Under the pieces are notes generated by a model, which had not been told where the DNA came from, made no database searches, and saw only the letters and a list, made by a program, of their open reading frames with translations. From Nostoc linckia FACHB-104 (GTDB lineage Bacteria > Cyanobacteriota > Cyanobacteriia > Cyanobacteriales > Nostocaceae): DNA of 64,000 bases. The position numbers were made by a program, and so were the translations under genes. Within the stretch, counting starts at the first letter, position 1. Every line of letters starts with the position of its first letter. The stretch lies in the NCBI RefSeq assembly GCF_014696615.1, contig NZ_JACJQJ010000009.1:62001-126000 (forward strand), given 5' to 3'. Below, in pieces: positions 1-9,446 of the stretch.

Positions 1-2
1 TA

Positions 3-260
3 AACACTAGTTCAAGTGTAGATCACGACTGTCTGATCGAAGATGGATCTCACATTTGTCCTGGGGTTCACCTTGCTGGCAAAGTTGTAGTTGAACGCGC
101 GGCTTGGGTCGGTATTGGGGCAACTGTTGTGGAAAAAGTCAGGATAGGAGCATCTAGTGTAATTGGTGCTGGTGCAGTTGTCATTGGAGATATCCCCAGT
201 GGGGTAGTAGCATACGGGGTTCCAGCTAAAGTAATAAGGAAAATTACAGTAAATGATTAG
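3..260 (+). CDS. Sugar O-/N-acetyltransferase, NeuD/PglD type (5' end missing)
   Basis: Only the C-terminal 85 residues are in the window; the frame is open from base 3 to the TAG at 258-260. The translation is a left-handed beta-helix: repeated small/hydrophobic hexapeptides (for example IGAGAVVIGDIP) and the closing AYGVPAKVIRK. A VDHD motif near the start matches the conserved histidine region of PglD/NeuD enzymes. These use acetyl-CoA to acetylate an amino or hydroxyl group on a nucleotide sugar. The stop overlaps the start of the DegT aminotransferase by 8 bases. An aminotransferase plus acetyltransferase pair typically makes an acetamido sugar, so I infer N-acetylation of the amino sugar made by the next enzyme. 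The substrate is not known. Confidence 0.8.
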   Translation, partial: NTSSSVDHDCLIEDGSHICPGVHLAGKVVVERAAWVGIGATVVEKVRIGASSVIGAGAVVIGDIPSGVVAYGVPAKVIRKITVND

Positions 261-1485
261 TCATAGTCAAGTAGATAATTTAGGAATATTTAGTGGAGTT
301 CCTGCCTTTGATGAGAAACTCCACGTTGGATGTCCTAATATTGGCGATCGCACACGTCTGCTCGAACGCATTAACAATATGCTTGACAAACGTTGGTTTT
401 CCAATAACGGTCCTTTTGTACAAGAGTTAGAACAACGTATTGCTGATTTACTTGGGGTAAAGCATTGCATTGCTATGTGCAATGGAACTATAGCTCTCGA
501 AATTGCGATTAGAGCAGCTGAACTCAAAGGAGAGGTTATTGTTCCCTCTTTTACTTTTGTTGCCACAGCTCATGCATTGCAATGGCAAGAAATCACACCT
601 GTCTTTTGTGATATCGATCCTCAAACACACACAATTCATCCTTGGCGAGTGGAAGCTATGATTACACCTCGAACCACAGGCATTATTGGGGTGCATCTGT
701 GGGGACAACCGTGTAATGTAGAAGCTCTAACAGAAATTGCACAGAAACATAATCTCAAATTAATGTTTGATGCATCCCATGCCTTTAGCTGCTCTTATAA
801 GGGAAACATAATAGGCAATTTTGGAGATGCAGAAGTTTTTAGTTTTCATGCAACTAAGTTTTTTAATACCTTTGAAGGTGGTGCAGTAGTTACTAATAAT
901 GATGAGTTAGCAAATAAAATTCGTTTAATGAAAAACTTTGGTTTTGCTGGATATGACAATGTTACTTATATTGGCATTAACGGCAAAATGAATGAAGTCT
1001 CGGCAGCAATGGGGTTAACTTCTCTGGAAAGTATTGAAGAATTTACCGCAATTAACTATTGTAATTACAAGCATTATCAAGCAGAACTATCCAATATTCC
1101 TGGAATTACATTATTCCCCTTCAATGAATCGGAACGTTGCAACTACCAATACATTGTTCTAGAAATTAATGAGGAACAAACGAGAATTAGCCGTAATCAT
1201 CTGCTCAAAATTCTTCATGCAGAAAATGTGATTGCCCGTCGCTACTTCTATCCAGGTTGCCATCGCATGGAACCTTATCGCTCTTACTTCCCACACGCTG
1301 GATTGCTTTTACCTGAAACCGAAAAGTTGGCAGAGCGTGTTATCGTTCTACCTACTGGAACTGCAATTCAAGAAACAGACATTATTAAAATATGCGAGAT
1401 ATTAAAACTTGCAGTTTATCACAGTGAACAGATCCTAAATCAACTTTCTCCAACCATGTTAAAACCAGTGTTAATGAATTCATAA
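253..1485 (+). CDS. DegT/DnrJ/EryC1/StrS-family sugar aminotransferase
   Basis: A 410-residue PLP-dependent enzyme that would convert a keto sugar nucleotide to an amino sugar. The fold-type I landmarks are visible: the substrate loop RWFSNNGPFVQELE near 47-60, FDASHAF at 172-178 (the Asp contacts the PLP pyridine nitrogen) and SFHATKFFN with the Schiff-base Lys at 202, followed by EGGAVVT. The length is usual for the family. The ATG at 253 lies inside the end of the acetyltransferase gene, so translation is probably coupled. The C-terminal RRYFYPGCHRMEPY is typical of the family. It is the first full gene of the polysaccharide cluster. Family is certain; the exact sugar is not. Confidence 0.92.
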   Translation: MISHSQVDNLGIFSGVPAFDEKLHVGCPNIGDRTRLLERINNMLDKRWFSNNGPFVQELEQRIADLLGVKHCIAMCNGTIALEIAIRAAELKGEVIVPSFTFVATAHALQWQEITPVFCDIDPQTHTIHPWRVEAMITPRTTGIIGVHLWGQPCNVEALTEIAQKHNLKLMFDASHAFSCSYKGNIIGNFGDAEVFSFHATKFFNTFEGGAVVTNNDELANKIRLMKNFGFAGYDNVTYIGINGKMNEVSAAMGLTSLESIEEFTAINYCNYKHYQAELSNIPGITLFPFNESERCNYQYIVLEINEEQTRISRNHLLKILHAENVIARRYFYPGCHRMEPYRSYFPHAGLLLPETEKLAERVIVLPTGTAIQETDIIKICEILKLAVYHSEQILNQLSPTMLKPVLMNS

Positions 1486-1527
1486 TATATTGTTATCGCA
1501 ATTATTTTTTTGAAAATATTAAGCTTT

Positions 1528-2673
1528 ATGAAACTAAGCGTATTGATGATTACTTATAATCACGAAGCTTTTATTGCTCAAGCAATAGAAAGTATTCTAT
1601 TGCAAGAAGTAAATTTTGATTATGAAATTGTTATTGGAGAAGATTGCTCCACAGATAATACTCGCAAAATACTGCTGAATTACCAAGAAAAATATCCTGA
1701 CAAAATCAGATTAATTCTACCAGAAAATAATCTTGGTATGCAGAAAAATTTTAGTGAAACATTTAAATCTTGCCAAGGTAAATATATAGCACTACTGGAA
1801 GGAGATGACTATTGGATATCTTCAAATAAACTACAAAAACAAGTAGATTTTTTAGAAAAAAATTCTGAATATATAATTTGCTTTCATAATGCTTGGGTTA
1901 AACATACTGAAAGCAAAAATGATTACTTTATGAATTCAAATATAAATAAAGATGTTTTTGATATTACAGATATTATTAAATTAGACTGGTTTATTGCAAC
2001 TGCGAGTATGGTATTCAGAAACAACATTATTGAATTACCAGATTGGTTAGATAATTTAATGGTTGCAGATATGCCTCTGCAATTACTTTTATCTGAGCAT
2101 GGAAAATTTAAATATTTAGATGAGGTTATGAGCGTTTATAGAAGACATGAAAATGGTATAAATGTTTGGTTTTCTCAACATTATTATACTAAGGTAATTC
2201 CTAACAAAATATTAATGTATAGTTATTTTCATGAGCATACTCAAGGCATTTATAAAAGAGATATATTGTATCAAATAAAACGACATCTATCATATTTATG
2301 TACTACCCAAGCAAGTTTTGAATGTTACTCTAGTCTTGATGATAATTCAAGTCAATTTATTAAGCATTTAAACAATCATTTTATAAAAATATCTTTGCCT
2401 ACTTCAGATGATATCAAAGAATTTATTGTCTCTCCTGATTGCGTAACAAAGTTGACTGTGCAAGGACTTTTAACGCATGGTAATTTTTACTATATTAATA
2501 GTCAATACAGCAAAGCTTTTGATTTTTACTATAAAGTATTACAACTCGATACTCTAAATTTGAGAGCTATTGCTTACTGTTTTCTACTCTTATTTGGATC
2601 TCTAGGCCGTAGCTGTAGAGCCTTTGTATCACGCTTTAGATTTTTAAAAAAGTTGGCTTTACCGATAGCCTGA
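1528..2673 (+). CDS. Family 2 glycosyltransferase with C-terminal TPR-like tail
   Basis: GT-A fold transferase of 381 residues. The N-terminus reads VLMITYNHEAF (residues 5-15), then GEDCSTDNT (38-45) and the metal-binding acidic motif EGDDYW (91-96). I start at the ATG at 1528, which gives the usual GT2 beginning; an in-frame TTG at 1510 adds six residues but has no support. Residues about 325-365 look like one TPR helix pair (NFYYINSQYSKAFDFYYKVL), as in some cyanobacterial GT2 proteins. It starts 42 bp after the aminotransferase. It probably adds a sugar to the lipid-linked repeat unit at the inner face of the membrane; donor and acceptor are unknown. The gene is AT-rich compared with its neighbours. 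Confidence 0.88.
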   Translation: MKLSVLMITYNHEAFIAQAIESILLQEVNFDYEIVIGEDCSTDNTRKILLNYQEKYPDKIRLILPENNLGMQKNFSETFKSCQGKYIALLEGDDYWISSNKLQKQVDFLEKNSEYIICFHNAWVKHTESKNDYFMNSNINKDVFDITDIIKLDWFIATASMVFRNNIIELPDWLDNLMVADMPLQLLLSEHGKFKYLDEVMSVYRRHENGINVWFSQHYYTKVIPNKILMYSYFHEHTQGIYKRDILYQIKRHLSYLCTTQASFECYSSLDDNSSQFIKHLNNHFIKISLPTSDDIKEFIVSPDCVTKLTVQGLLTHGNFYYINSQYSKAFDFYYKVLQLDTLNLRAIAYCFLLLFGSLGRSCRAFVSRFRFLKKLALPIA

Positions 2674-2867
2674 TGCTAATTTTAACCGCATTGATTTAAA
2701 GATTTTTTGATAAGTATTTAGCAAGAACTATATTATTTTAATTTAAGTCTTTGCAAAGTGAATTTTTCAATTATTTTATTTTTTCAAAAAAAATATAAAT
2801 AAGTTAAAAAATCTACTATTATTCATAACAGACATTCAACTTTTACAAAAGTGGTAGTTAAATATAC

Positions 2868-3614
2868 ATGAATGCAATAATAAATTTAAAACGCCAAATA
2901 TCTTTAGTAATGCGAGAATATGTTCTGCGCCATTATTTAGTTCCATATAGCCGACATGGAGTTCCATCAGCTATATTACAACACATAACTGCTAAACAGC
3001 CACTCTCTGTAATTGATGTTGGTGCTTCTAGGGGAGAATTTTCTGAATCTTTGCAGCAAGTCTACGGTTTGAATAAAGCTCTTTTAATAGAACCTCAACC
3101 TAGTCTATGTACTAAACTTAAAAATAGGTTTAAAAACTCAAAAATTATTGTCTATGAGTGTGCTGTTGCTGAAAGTGAAAGAATTCAAGAAATGGAAGTG
3201 CTTAACTGGGACTATAGCTCTTCACTTCTAGAAGTTCGGCGAGATATAGACAATGTGAATACCCTGTTGGATCTTGAAGTAAATAAGAAGATCGAGTGTC
3301 AAGTGAAAACACTTGATAAAATTCTGCAAGAAATAGAATGGTATGAGCCTATTGATTTATTAAAACTTGATGTTCAAGGAGCAGAATTAATGGCACTAAA
3401 AGGAGCAGAGAAAACCCTTCGCCAGACAAAAATGATATTTACAGAAGTCTCTTTCTCCCAACTTTATGAAGGCGCTCCTGTTTTTCAAGAGATTTATGAT
3501 TATTTACACGGTAAAGGATTTAAACTTTTAACTATATCAGACGGTTTTAGGGGAGCAGATGGAGACTTATTACAAGGCGATGCCTTATTTTGTCGTGATA
3601 TTGAATTGATGTAA
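2868..3614 (+). CDS. FkbM-family SAM-dependent methyltransferase
   Basis: A 248-residue class I methyltransferase. SAM-binding motif I is VIDVGASRGEF (residues 48-58), the acidic ribose contact follows in LIEPQP, and the FkbM signature LLKLDVQGAELMALKGA lies near 165-181. FkbM enzymes usually O-methylate sugars or polyketides; in this cluster a sugar hydroxyl is the likely target. There is a 194-bp AT-rich gap before it, so it may have its own promoter. The next gene starts one base after its stop. Family assignment is firm; substrate unknown. Confidence 0.9.
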   Translation: MNAIINLKRQISLVMREYVLRHYLVPYSRHGVPSAILQHITAKQPLSVIDVGASRGEFSESLQQVYGLNKALLIEPQPSLCTKLKNRFKNSKIIVYECAVAESERIQEMEVLNWDYSSSLLEVRRDIDNVNTLLDLEVNKKIECQVKTLDKILQEIEWYEPIDLLKLDVQGAELMALKGAEKTLRQTKMIFTEVSFSQLYEGAPVFQEIYDYLHGKGFKLLTISDGFRGADGDLLQGDALFCRDIELM

Positions 3615-3615
3615 G

Positions 3616-4803
3616 ATGACAAGCAGTTTTTTGTCTGAAATGAGTGCAGAGCCAATTCATGGTGGGGGAATAACACTGCACCGAATTCTAGGACATGAAT
3701 TAGATAGATTAGAATGGTTTATCAAAGTTGTTCAGTATAGAAATGAACCTGATATTTTGTGGGATAGCTTAGATCGTTGTGTGTTATTTCCATTTGGAGA
3801 GCAAGCGAAGTGGCTCAATAAAATTATTGGATGTACTTTAACATATAATTTCTTCAGTAACAATTGGGTGCGTAAAATACATACTGAGCACCTTGCTAAA
3901 CAGTTAGTTGACAACGGTATCATTTCTAATGATTCTAGGTTACTAGTCTGCCCTCAAGGCGAATTTACACTTTATACAATAAAAAGATTGCGTCGTCTAA
4001 CTAATGTGCCTTATATAACATGGTTTATGGACGATCATTTAGTGCGATGGAGTAACACGGGATGGTCTTATAGACACGATCATGAAGCTCTGATGAGAGA
4101 GCATTTGCAGCAGGCCGAGCAAGTCTTTGTCATTAGTCAAGAATTAAAAAATTTTTATCAGCAACGATTCGATGTTGATAGTAAAGTTCTGTTTGCGCCG
4201 TGTGAGAATTTGGCTGAACCTATCTATCAAGTTGTAGGAGAAGGTGAAAAATTTCGGCTCGCTTATTTTGGAAGTGTTGGACCCTGGCAAAAAGATGCTC
4301 TAGAAGCACTGCTACCGTTAGTCACAAACAACATTATTAATCTTGATATTTTTACCAATAATCAATCTTCTGTACCCGCACTATTTCAATCTTCTGGGGT
4401 TGTGCTAAGGGAACCAGTTTTGCCCAATCAAGTTACTCAAGCAATGCGAAACTACGATGCTATAGTACTCCCCATCAGTTTTCGTGACGATTTGCGCCAT
4501 ATGTCATGTTTTAATATTGCCACTAAGATGGCAGAGTGTCTGGGTAGCGGTATCCCAACTCTGGTTATCGGCCCTGCGGATTCGGCGATGGTGAAGTTTC
4601 TGCTTCCTTATGATGCAGCAGTGTTAGTTACTGAACCGCAGGAGAAAAATATCAAAGATGCCGTTATGCGATTAAAAATACTAACGGAAAGACTTAGAAT
4701 TCTCACTAATGCACAACGTCTTGTACAAGAGAATTTAAGTGCGACAGCTATGCAAATAAAGTGGGAAAATGCAAGCCGATGGCTTAATTTAAATCACTAT
4801 TAA
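3616..4803 (+). CDS. Glycosyltransferase, GT-B fold
   Basis: A 395-residue protein with the layout of a GT4-like transferase. The N-terminus carries SAEPIHGGGITLHRIL, matching the glycine-rich loop at the start of GT-B enzymes, then WFMDDHLVRWS. The C-terminal Rossmann half begins at FRLAYFGSVGPWQKDALEAL and ends with MAECLGSGIPTLVIGP. The classical E-x7-E site is weak, so the exact GT family is uncertain. It starts one base after the FkbM gene and must be co-transcribed with it. A retaining sugar transfer in polysaccharide assembly is inferred. Confidence 0.78.
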   Translation: MTSSFLSEMSAEPIHGGGITLHRILGHELDRLEWFIKVVQYRNEPDILWDSLDRCVLFPFGEQAKWLNKIIGCTLTYNFFSNNWVRKIHTEHLAKQLVDNGIISNDSRLLVCPQGEFTLYTIKRLRRLTNVPYITWFMDDHLVRWSNTGWSYRHDHEALMREHLQQAEQVFVISQELKNFYQQRFDVDSKVLFAPCENLAEPIYQVVGEGEKFRLAYFGSVGPWQKDALEALLPLVTNNIINLDIFTNNQSSVPALFQSSGVVLREPVLPNQVTQAMRNYDAIVLPISFRDDLRHMSCFNIATKMAECLGSGIPTLVIGPADSAMVKFLLPYDAAVLVTEPQEKNIKDAVMRLKILTERLRILTNAQRLVQENLSATAMQIKWENASRWLNLNHY

Positions 4804-4880
4804 CTATAATGATTGTGATTAACACTATAGAAACAGATTGATTGGGTGGAAGAGCAATAATTAATAATTTACCACTAAAA

Positions 4881-6074
4881 ATGACTACTCTTCAACAACT
4901 TACTTCTTCCATTAGTCAGCCGGAAATTATTGTGATTTCCTCTGTTGCTCCTCAACCTACTAGTGCTGGACAAGTACTGCTATATCGTCATTTAAGCCAA
5001 GTAGATGAGTGGACTGTTTCAGTCGTACCGAATCCAAAAGATAATAAAGCACCTAGCTGGCGCACTAAATTGATGAGAAGGCTAGAACATAGTCGATTTA
5101 ATTATTGGAGTAATGATTTAGATGTCATAGACCGCGCTAGTAACTGGGATAATCTATTATTAAATTCCCACCAAAAACGATTTTACGCTCAAACAGCAGG
5201 TAAAACCTTAATTCTCACTGTTGCTCATGGAGATGGCTGCTGGGCTGCACAACGATTTGCTCAACGGAACCAATTACCCTTAGTAACGATTTTTCATGAT
5301 TGGTGGCCGGATATTCCTAATGTTCATCAACCCTTCCGTCAGCTACTAGAACAGCGTTTTGTGCAACTTTACCAGAAATCTAACCTAGCTCTCTGCGTCT
5401 CAGACGGAATGAAAAATGCTTTGGTTTCGCACCCCAATAGTACTGTTCTCTATCCTATCCCGGCAATTTTGCAGTCTAACTCAGTCTCTAATATTCCAAC
5501 AGAATCAGACAGATCGCCATCTATTCGAGTCTTGTATTTTGGTGGTTTGTATGACTATGCCCCTATGCTCGCCGAGTTACTTCAGGTAACAAAGGAAAAT
5601 CCCAAAGTTCAGGTACAAGTTCGGGGATCTAACCCAGATTGGCCAGCAGATTTTCGTTCAGAAATGCGCGATCGCGGTTTATGGTTAGACTTTGCTCCCA
5701 GAGAGGAGTTAAATCAGTGGCTGACTTCGGCAGATGCATTTCTTGTAACGATGAGTTTTGATCCTGCTTTGCGGCGACGCATGGAAACCAGTTTTCCTTC
5801 CAAATTACCTGAATATGCCCAGTTTGGTAAGCCCTTAGTGATTTGGGGGCCGCAATACTGTTCTGCTGTGAAGTGGGGACAAAAAGGCGATCGCGCTCTT
5901 TGTGTAACTGAAAAACACCCAACCGCCTTAGTTGCTGCATTAGAAAGGCTCAAAAGTTCACCAGAACAACAAAAATACTATGCCAGACAAGCTCTTGCTG
6001 CTGCTGAAACAGAGTTCAATCCTCATATATTACAAAATCATTTCTTAACAGCTATTAAAAGTCTGATTCAGTAA
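4881..6074 (+). CDS. Glycosyltransferase, GT-B fold (GT4-like)
   Basis: 397 residues from the ATG at 4881, which I prefer to an in-frame TTG at 4842 because the region upstream has no family character. The N-terminal half shows IIVISSVAPQPTSAGQVLLYRHL, split here by the glycine loop, then VTIFHDWWPDIP. The donor-binding half starts at IRVLYFGGLYDYAPMLAELL and has LPEYAQFGKPLVIWGP where GT4 enzymes bind the nucleotide. It sits 77 bp after the preceding transferase. The acceptor and donor sugars cannot be read from the sequence. Confidence 0.78.
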   Translation: MTTLQQLTSSISQPEIIVISSVAPQPTSAGQVLLYRHLSQVDEWTVSVVPNPKDNKAPSWRTKLMRRLEHSRFNYWSNDLDVIDRASNWDNLLLNSHQKRFYAQTAGKTLILTVAHGDGCWAAQRFAQRNQLPLVTIFHDWWPDIPNVHQPFRQLLEQRFVQLYQKSNLALCVSDGMKNALVSHPNSTVLYPIPAILQSNSVSNIPTESDRSPSIRVLYFGGLYDYAPMLAELLQVTKENPKVQVQVRGSNPDWPADFRSEMRDRGLWLDFAPREELNQWLTSADAFLVTMSFDPALRRRMETSFPSKLPEYAQFGKPLVIWGPQYCSAVKWGQKGDRALCVTEKHPTALVAALERLKSSPEQQKYYARQALAAAETEFNPHILQNHFLTAIKSLIQ

Positions 6075-6186
6075 ACCACATTAATTAATTATATCTTGAT
6101 AAAGCAAACTTCTATTGATGCATTTTATATTCATAAATCATTTTTAGATGATTATACAAAGAATATGCTTTTCTTTTGGAAAAAGA

Positions 6187-6252
6187 TGGCTGTATCTACT
6201 TAGTTATCCGTATTTGAAGTCAATGATTTATATGGGTAGAGATACAGCCATT
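6187..6252. repeat. Long inverted repeat between two glycosyltransferase genes
   Basis: The 12-mer ATGGCTGTATCT at 6187-6198 is perfectly complementary to AGATACAGCCAT at 6241-6252, and the arms extend outward through an A-run and a T-run. It lies in the 274-bp gap after the gene ending at 6074. It could act as a bidirectional terminator or be a dispersed palindromic repeat. The T-run after the right arm is short. Confidence 0.55.
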
Positions 6253-6348
6253 TTCCCTACAGTTATTTGTACCTTGGTAAATTACAATCTGCTGTACATA
6301 AACATTTCAGTTTAAGGTAAAATGATGATTCTAGTTTTGATTTAATAA

Positions 6349-7584
6349 ATGATACTTTTTCATTTTAATACTTCTACTGAAGGAGGAGCAGCAATTTTAA
6401 TGCTACGACTTCATCAAGCTTTACTCAATGCAGAAGTGGAAAGCCATATTTTTTATCGCAAAGGTCATTTAAATACAAAAAATAGTCATCAACTTGAATT
6501 TATTCAAGCACCAATATCAAAGTTTCAAGAACGGATTGAGCTTAAATTAGAAAATACACTCCTTCGCAATAAAGAAAACCTTTTTTCTTTGTTGCGATCG
6601 CCAGTACAAACAGCACTACCCTTATCCCACGGCATTGCAGATATCTACCATCTACATTGGATTTCTCATTGGATTGACTTACCCAGCTTTATCGCATCAC
6701 TGCCAGCTAAAGCACCTATCGTTATAACTCTCCATGACTTTGGCAACTTCACTGGTGGTTGCCACCTCTACTCTGGTTGCCATCGCTTTGAAACAGACTG
6801 CCTTCCCTGCCCTTTACTAAAATCTCCCTTTGATCGCTTCTTAGCTTACCAAGAATTAAATAGCAAACGAACTCAGTTTAGCTCACGATCAGTATATGTA
6901 GTCGGCAATAGTGCTTGGACAACCCGGATGGCAAATTCTTCTGCTGCCTTTGGTAATGCCGTTGGCTTCCGTACAATTCATCCGGCTATTGAGCCGAAAG
7001 ACTTTATCCGCTACGAAAAAGCAGAAGCGAAAAAGATTTTAGGCATATCGCCTGAAAAAATGGTTTTGGGTTTCGGCTGTGCTGAACTCACAGATAGCAA
7101 CAAAAACTTTGGGCTGTTTCTGGAATTGTTGCAACATCTTAAAAATCATGTCGATTTAGAAGCTATTGTTTTTGGCAATGGACTACGCCTAACATCAGAA
7201 CCACCCGTTCCTATTCACAACCTTGGTAAGCTCGCATCGAACAGATTACTATCCCTAGCTTATTCTGCTATGGATATTTTTACCATCACTTCACGTATTG
7301 AAACCTTCAGCCAAGTTGCACTAGAAGCTCAAGCCTGTGGTACTCCCGTTTGTGCTTTTGCTGTTGGCGGATTGACTGATGCTATAGATGATGGAGTTAC
7401 TGGATTTCTTAGTCCATTTGGCGACTTACAGTTTATGATGACCCAGTCCTTAATGCTTCTAAAAGACTCAGAAAAAGCTAAAGCTTTTAGCCTAGCTGGG
7501 TATGAGCGAGTCCGAAGCAATTTCACAATGCAATCAGTTGTGGCATCTTATCAGGATCTCTATCAAGAAGCACTGAAGAATTAA
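6349..7584 (+). CDS. Family 4 glycosyltransferase with Cys-rich insert
   Basis: A 411-residue GT-B transferase. The N-terminal glycine loop is STEGGAAILMLRLHQAL. The stretch VITLHDFGNFTGGCHLYSGC (125-144) with further Cys at 151 and 154 is a small cysteine cluster found in a WcaC-like group of GT4 enzymes and may bind zinc. The donor site contains SRIETFSQVALEAQACGTPV, the E-x7-E motif with the first Glu in IETF. The next gene begins six bases after its stop. It probably transfers one sugar during repeat-unit assembly. Confidence 0.85.
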   Translation: MILFHFNTSTEGGAAILMLRLHQALLNAEVESHIFYRKGHLNTKNSHQLEFIQAPISKFQERIELKLENTLLRNKENLFSLLRSPVQTALPLSHGIADIYHLHWISHWIDLPSFIASLPAKAPIVITLHDFGNFTGGCHLYSGCHRFETDCLPCPLLKSPFDRFLAYQELNSKRTQFSSRSVYVVGNSAWTTRMANSSAAFGNAVGFRTIHPAIEPKDFIRYEKAEAKKILGISPEKMVLGFGCAELTDSNKNFGLFLELLQHLKNHVDLEAIVFGNGLRLTSEPPVPIHNLGKLASNRLLSLAYSAMDIFTITSRIETFSQVALEAQACGTPVCAFAVGGLTDAIDDGVTGFLSPFGDLQFMMTQSLMLLKDSEKAKAFSLAGYERVRSNFTMQSVVASYQDLYQEALKN

Positions 7585-7590
7585 TTAGCC

Positions 7591-8520
7591 ATGAAAACCA
7601 AAACTCTTTTTTTCACTACTCAGTTAAGCGATATGCTGCGCTCGTTTAAATATCGCAAGCAACTGTGGCTCAAACTTTATCTATTAATCAATTTAAAAGA
7701 TTTATTTATTTGTTACTTTCAATTTATATGGGAATTAAACCAACCCAAGCCTCAGCCTCAGTTCCCTGACAAAACCTGTGTGGTTGTCCTCTTAAGTCAT
7801 AACCGTCCCCATAATATGAATATCTTGGTAAGAGGGGCACTCCATCAAAACTTTGTCAGTAAAGTAATTGTTTCCAATAGTAATCCTGCCGTTAAAATTG
7901 CCGATTGGGTACAGGTTAAAGATTCTCGCCTTGTGTTAATTGATGAAACAGTTCCTACTCAACCCGGCCATAGATTTGTGATCGCTGATAGAGAAGACAG
8001 CAATTATTTTCTCTCTATTGATGACGATATTTTCTTAATGCCCCATCAGTGGGTTGCTTTCTTTGACAAACTCGTGGCTGATGATGAAGTTACTCATTGT
8101 TTAACTGGGAACGTCTATCGTCCTGGTACAGTCGCCTCTAATGGCAGTCCATTCCATCAGGTTACAGGTATTGAACAAGATGTGGATGTCTTAGTTGGTT
8201 CCTTTGCCTTTACTCGTCAGCATCTTGATCGGATGTTTTCTCTGGCGCATACTTTGGGAATTCACCAAATGACGAATGTCAGAAATGGAGAAGATATTTT
8301 ATTATCGTTCGCCGGCATCAAATCACCCCGTGTTCATGATGTCGGTCATATTTGGTCTTGTGCATCAAGTTCCTTACCAGGAGTTGCACTATGGCAAACT
8401 CATCAAGATTTTTGGGAAGAACGGATCAGCATCTTTGAAAAAGCACAGAGTGCACGTAGATCCATGAGTGATTCATGGGTTAAGTCAAGTCTGCTAGAAC
8501 AGTCTTTAACAGTTCGCTAG
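7591..8520 (+). CDS. GT-A glycosyltransferase resembling the exostosin GT64 domain
   Basis: A 309-residue protein. A hydrophobic segment near 28-48 could anchor it. The catalytic half shows VVVLLSHNRPHNMNILV (63-80), the metal motif LSIDDDIFL (141-149) and RNGEDILLSF near 231-240. The order of N-R-P, D-D-D and N-x-E-D-I is what I remember for GT64 (EXT/EXTL C-terminal) enzymes rather than standard GT2, but this is from memory of motifs. It lies six bases after the GT4 gene and is clearly part of the same operon. Confidence 0.7.
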   Translation: MKTKTLFFTTQLSDMLRSFKYRKQLWLKLYLLINLKDLFICYFQFIWELNQPKPQPQFPDKTCVVVLLSHNRPHNMNILVRGALHQNFVSKVIVSNSNPAVKIADWVQVKDSRLVLIDETVPTQPGHRFVIADREDSNYFLSIDDDIFLMPHQWVAFFDKLVADDEVTHCLTGNVYRPGTVASNGSPFHQVTGIEQDVDVLVGSFAFTRQHLDRMFSLAHTLGIHQMTNVRNGEDILLSFAGIKSPRVHDVGHIWSCASSSLPGVALWQTHQDFWEERISIFEKAQSARRSMSDSWVKSSLLEQSLTVR

Positions 8521-8567
8521 CGGATTATTAAAGACTGTTGAAGCCCGAAATTAGAGGTGACTTAGCC

Positions 8568-9425
8568 ATGAATATATCTGTCATGATAACCACAAAAAAT
8601 CGCGTTGAAGACTTACAACGTACCTGTGAAGTACTGCAACAATTAAATCCCTCTCCTTATGAGGTTTTAATCACAGCTGATGGTTGTAGCGATGACACTG
8701 TTAATATTGTTAAACATCATTATTCTCAATTTAAGTTGATCATTAATGAAACGGGACAAGGCTCAGTCGCCTCAAGAGCAAAAATGATGCAAATCGCTCA
8801 AGGTGATCTGGTGCTGGCGCTAGATGATGATAGCTATCCTGAACAGTTAGATTGTATTTCTCGCCTGATTCAATTTTTTGAAAGTAGACCCAATGTTGCT
8901 GTTGTTCATTTTCCTCAGCGAACAGATGAGTATCCAGAAACCTTAGGCCAAACTGAATTTGGCAAAGAATATTCTACACGTTCCTTTGCCAATTCTGGAG
9001 CTTGTTTGCGACGGGATATTTATTTGCAATTACCAGGTTTTGAGGGTGAGTTTTTTCATATGTATGAGGAACCTGATTATGCTCTGCAATGTGTAGGTGC
9101 AGGCTATGAAGTCCTATTAACACCCATCATTACTATCCGTCATCATTACAGTACTAAAAGTCGAGCTTCATTTCGGGGACATCATCAACATGCACGTAAT
9201 GAATTTTGGAGTACAGTTATGCGATGCCCTATGCCACAAGCACTGTTGATAGTACTTTATCGTATCTTTTCCCAAGCTCGATTTATTACCCAGCGTCAAG
9301 GTCTGAATGGTTTGTTGCGAGAACCTGTGTGGTGGTGGCAGGCTATGCAAAAACTGCCATATTTTCTCAAAAAACGACAACCATTAAGTTGGGAGCGTTA
9401 TTCTGCATGGCTAAGCCTACCATAA
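8568..9425 (+). CDS. Family 2 glycosyltransferase
   Basis: 285 residues from the ATG at 8568. This start is supported by the ribosome-binding sequence AGAGGTGA at 8553-8560, about seven bases upstream; a TTG at 8538 would only add non-conserved residues. The motifs are MITTKNRVEDL at the N-terminus, ADGCSDDTV, and the acidic LALDDDSYPEQ. FHMYEEPDYALQC contains the ED-type catalytic base seen in rhamnosyl-transferase-like GT2 enzymes. It acts in polysaccharide assembly; the sugar is unknown. Confidence 0.88.
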   Translation: MNISVMITTKNRVEDLQRTCEVLQQLNPSPYEVLITADGCSDDTVNIVKHHYSQFKLIINETGQGSVASRAKMMQIAQGDLVLALDDDSYPEQLDCISRLIQFFESRPNVAVVHFPQRTDEYPETLGQTEFGKEYSTRSFANSGACLRRDIYLQLPGFEGEFFHMYEEPDYALQCVGAGYEVLLTPIITIRHHYSTKSRASFRGHHQHARNEFWSTVMRCPMPQALLIVLYRIFSQARFITQRQGLNGLLREPVWWWQAMQKLPYFLKKRQPLSWERYSAWLSLP

Positions 9426-9446
9426 CGTATTGTAATACCTAAAATT

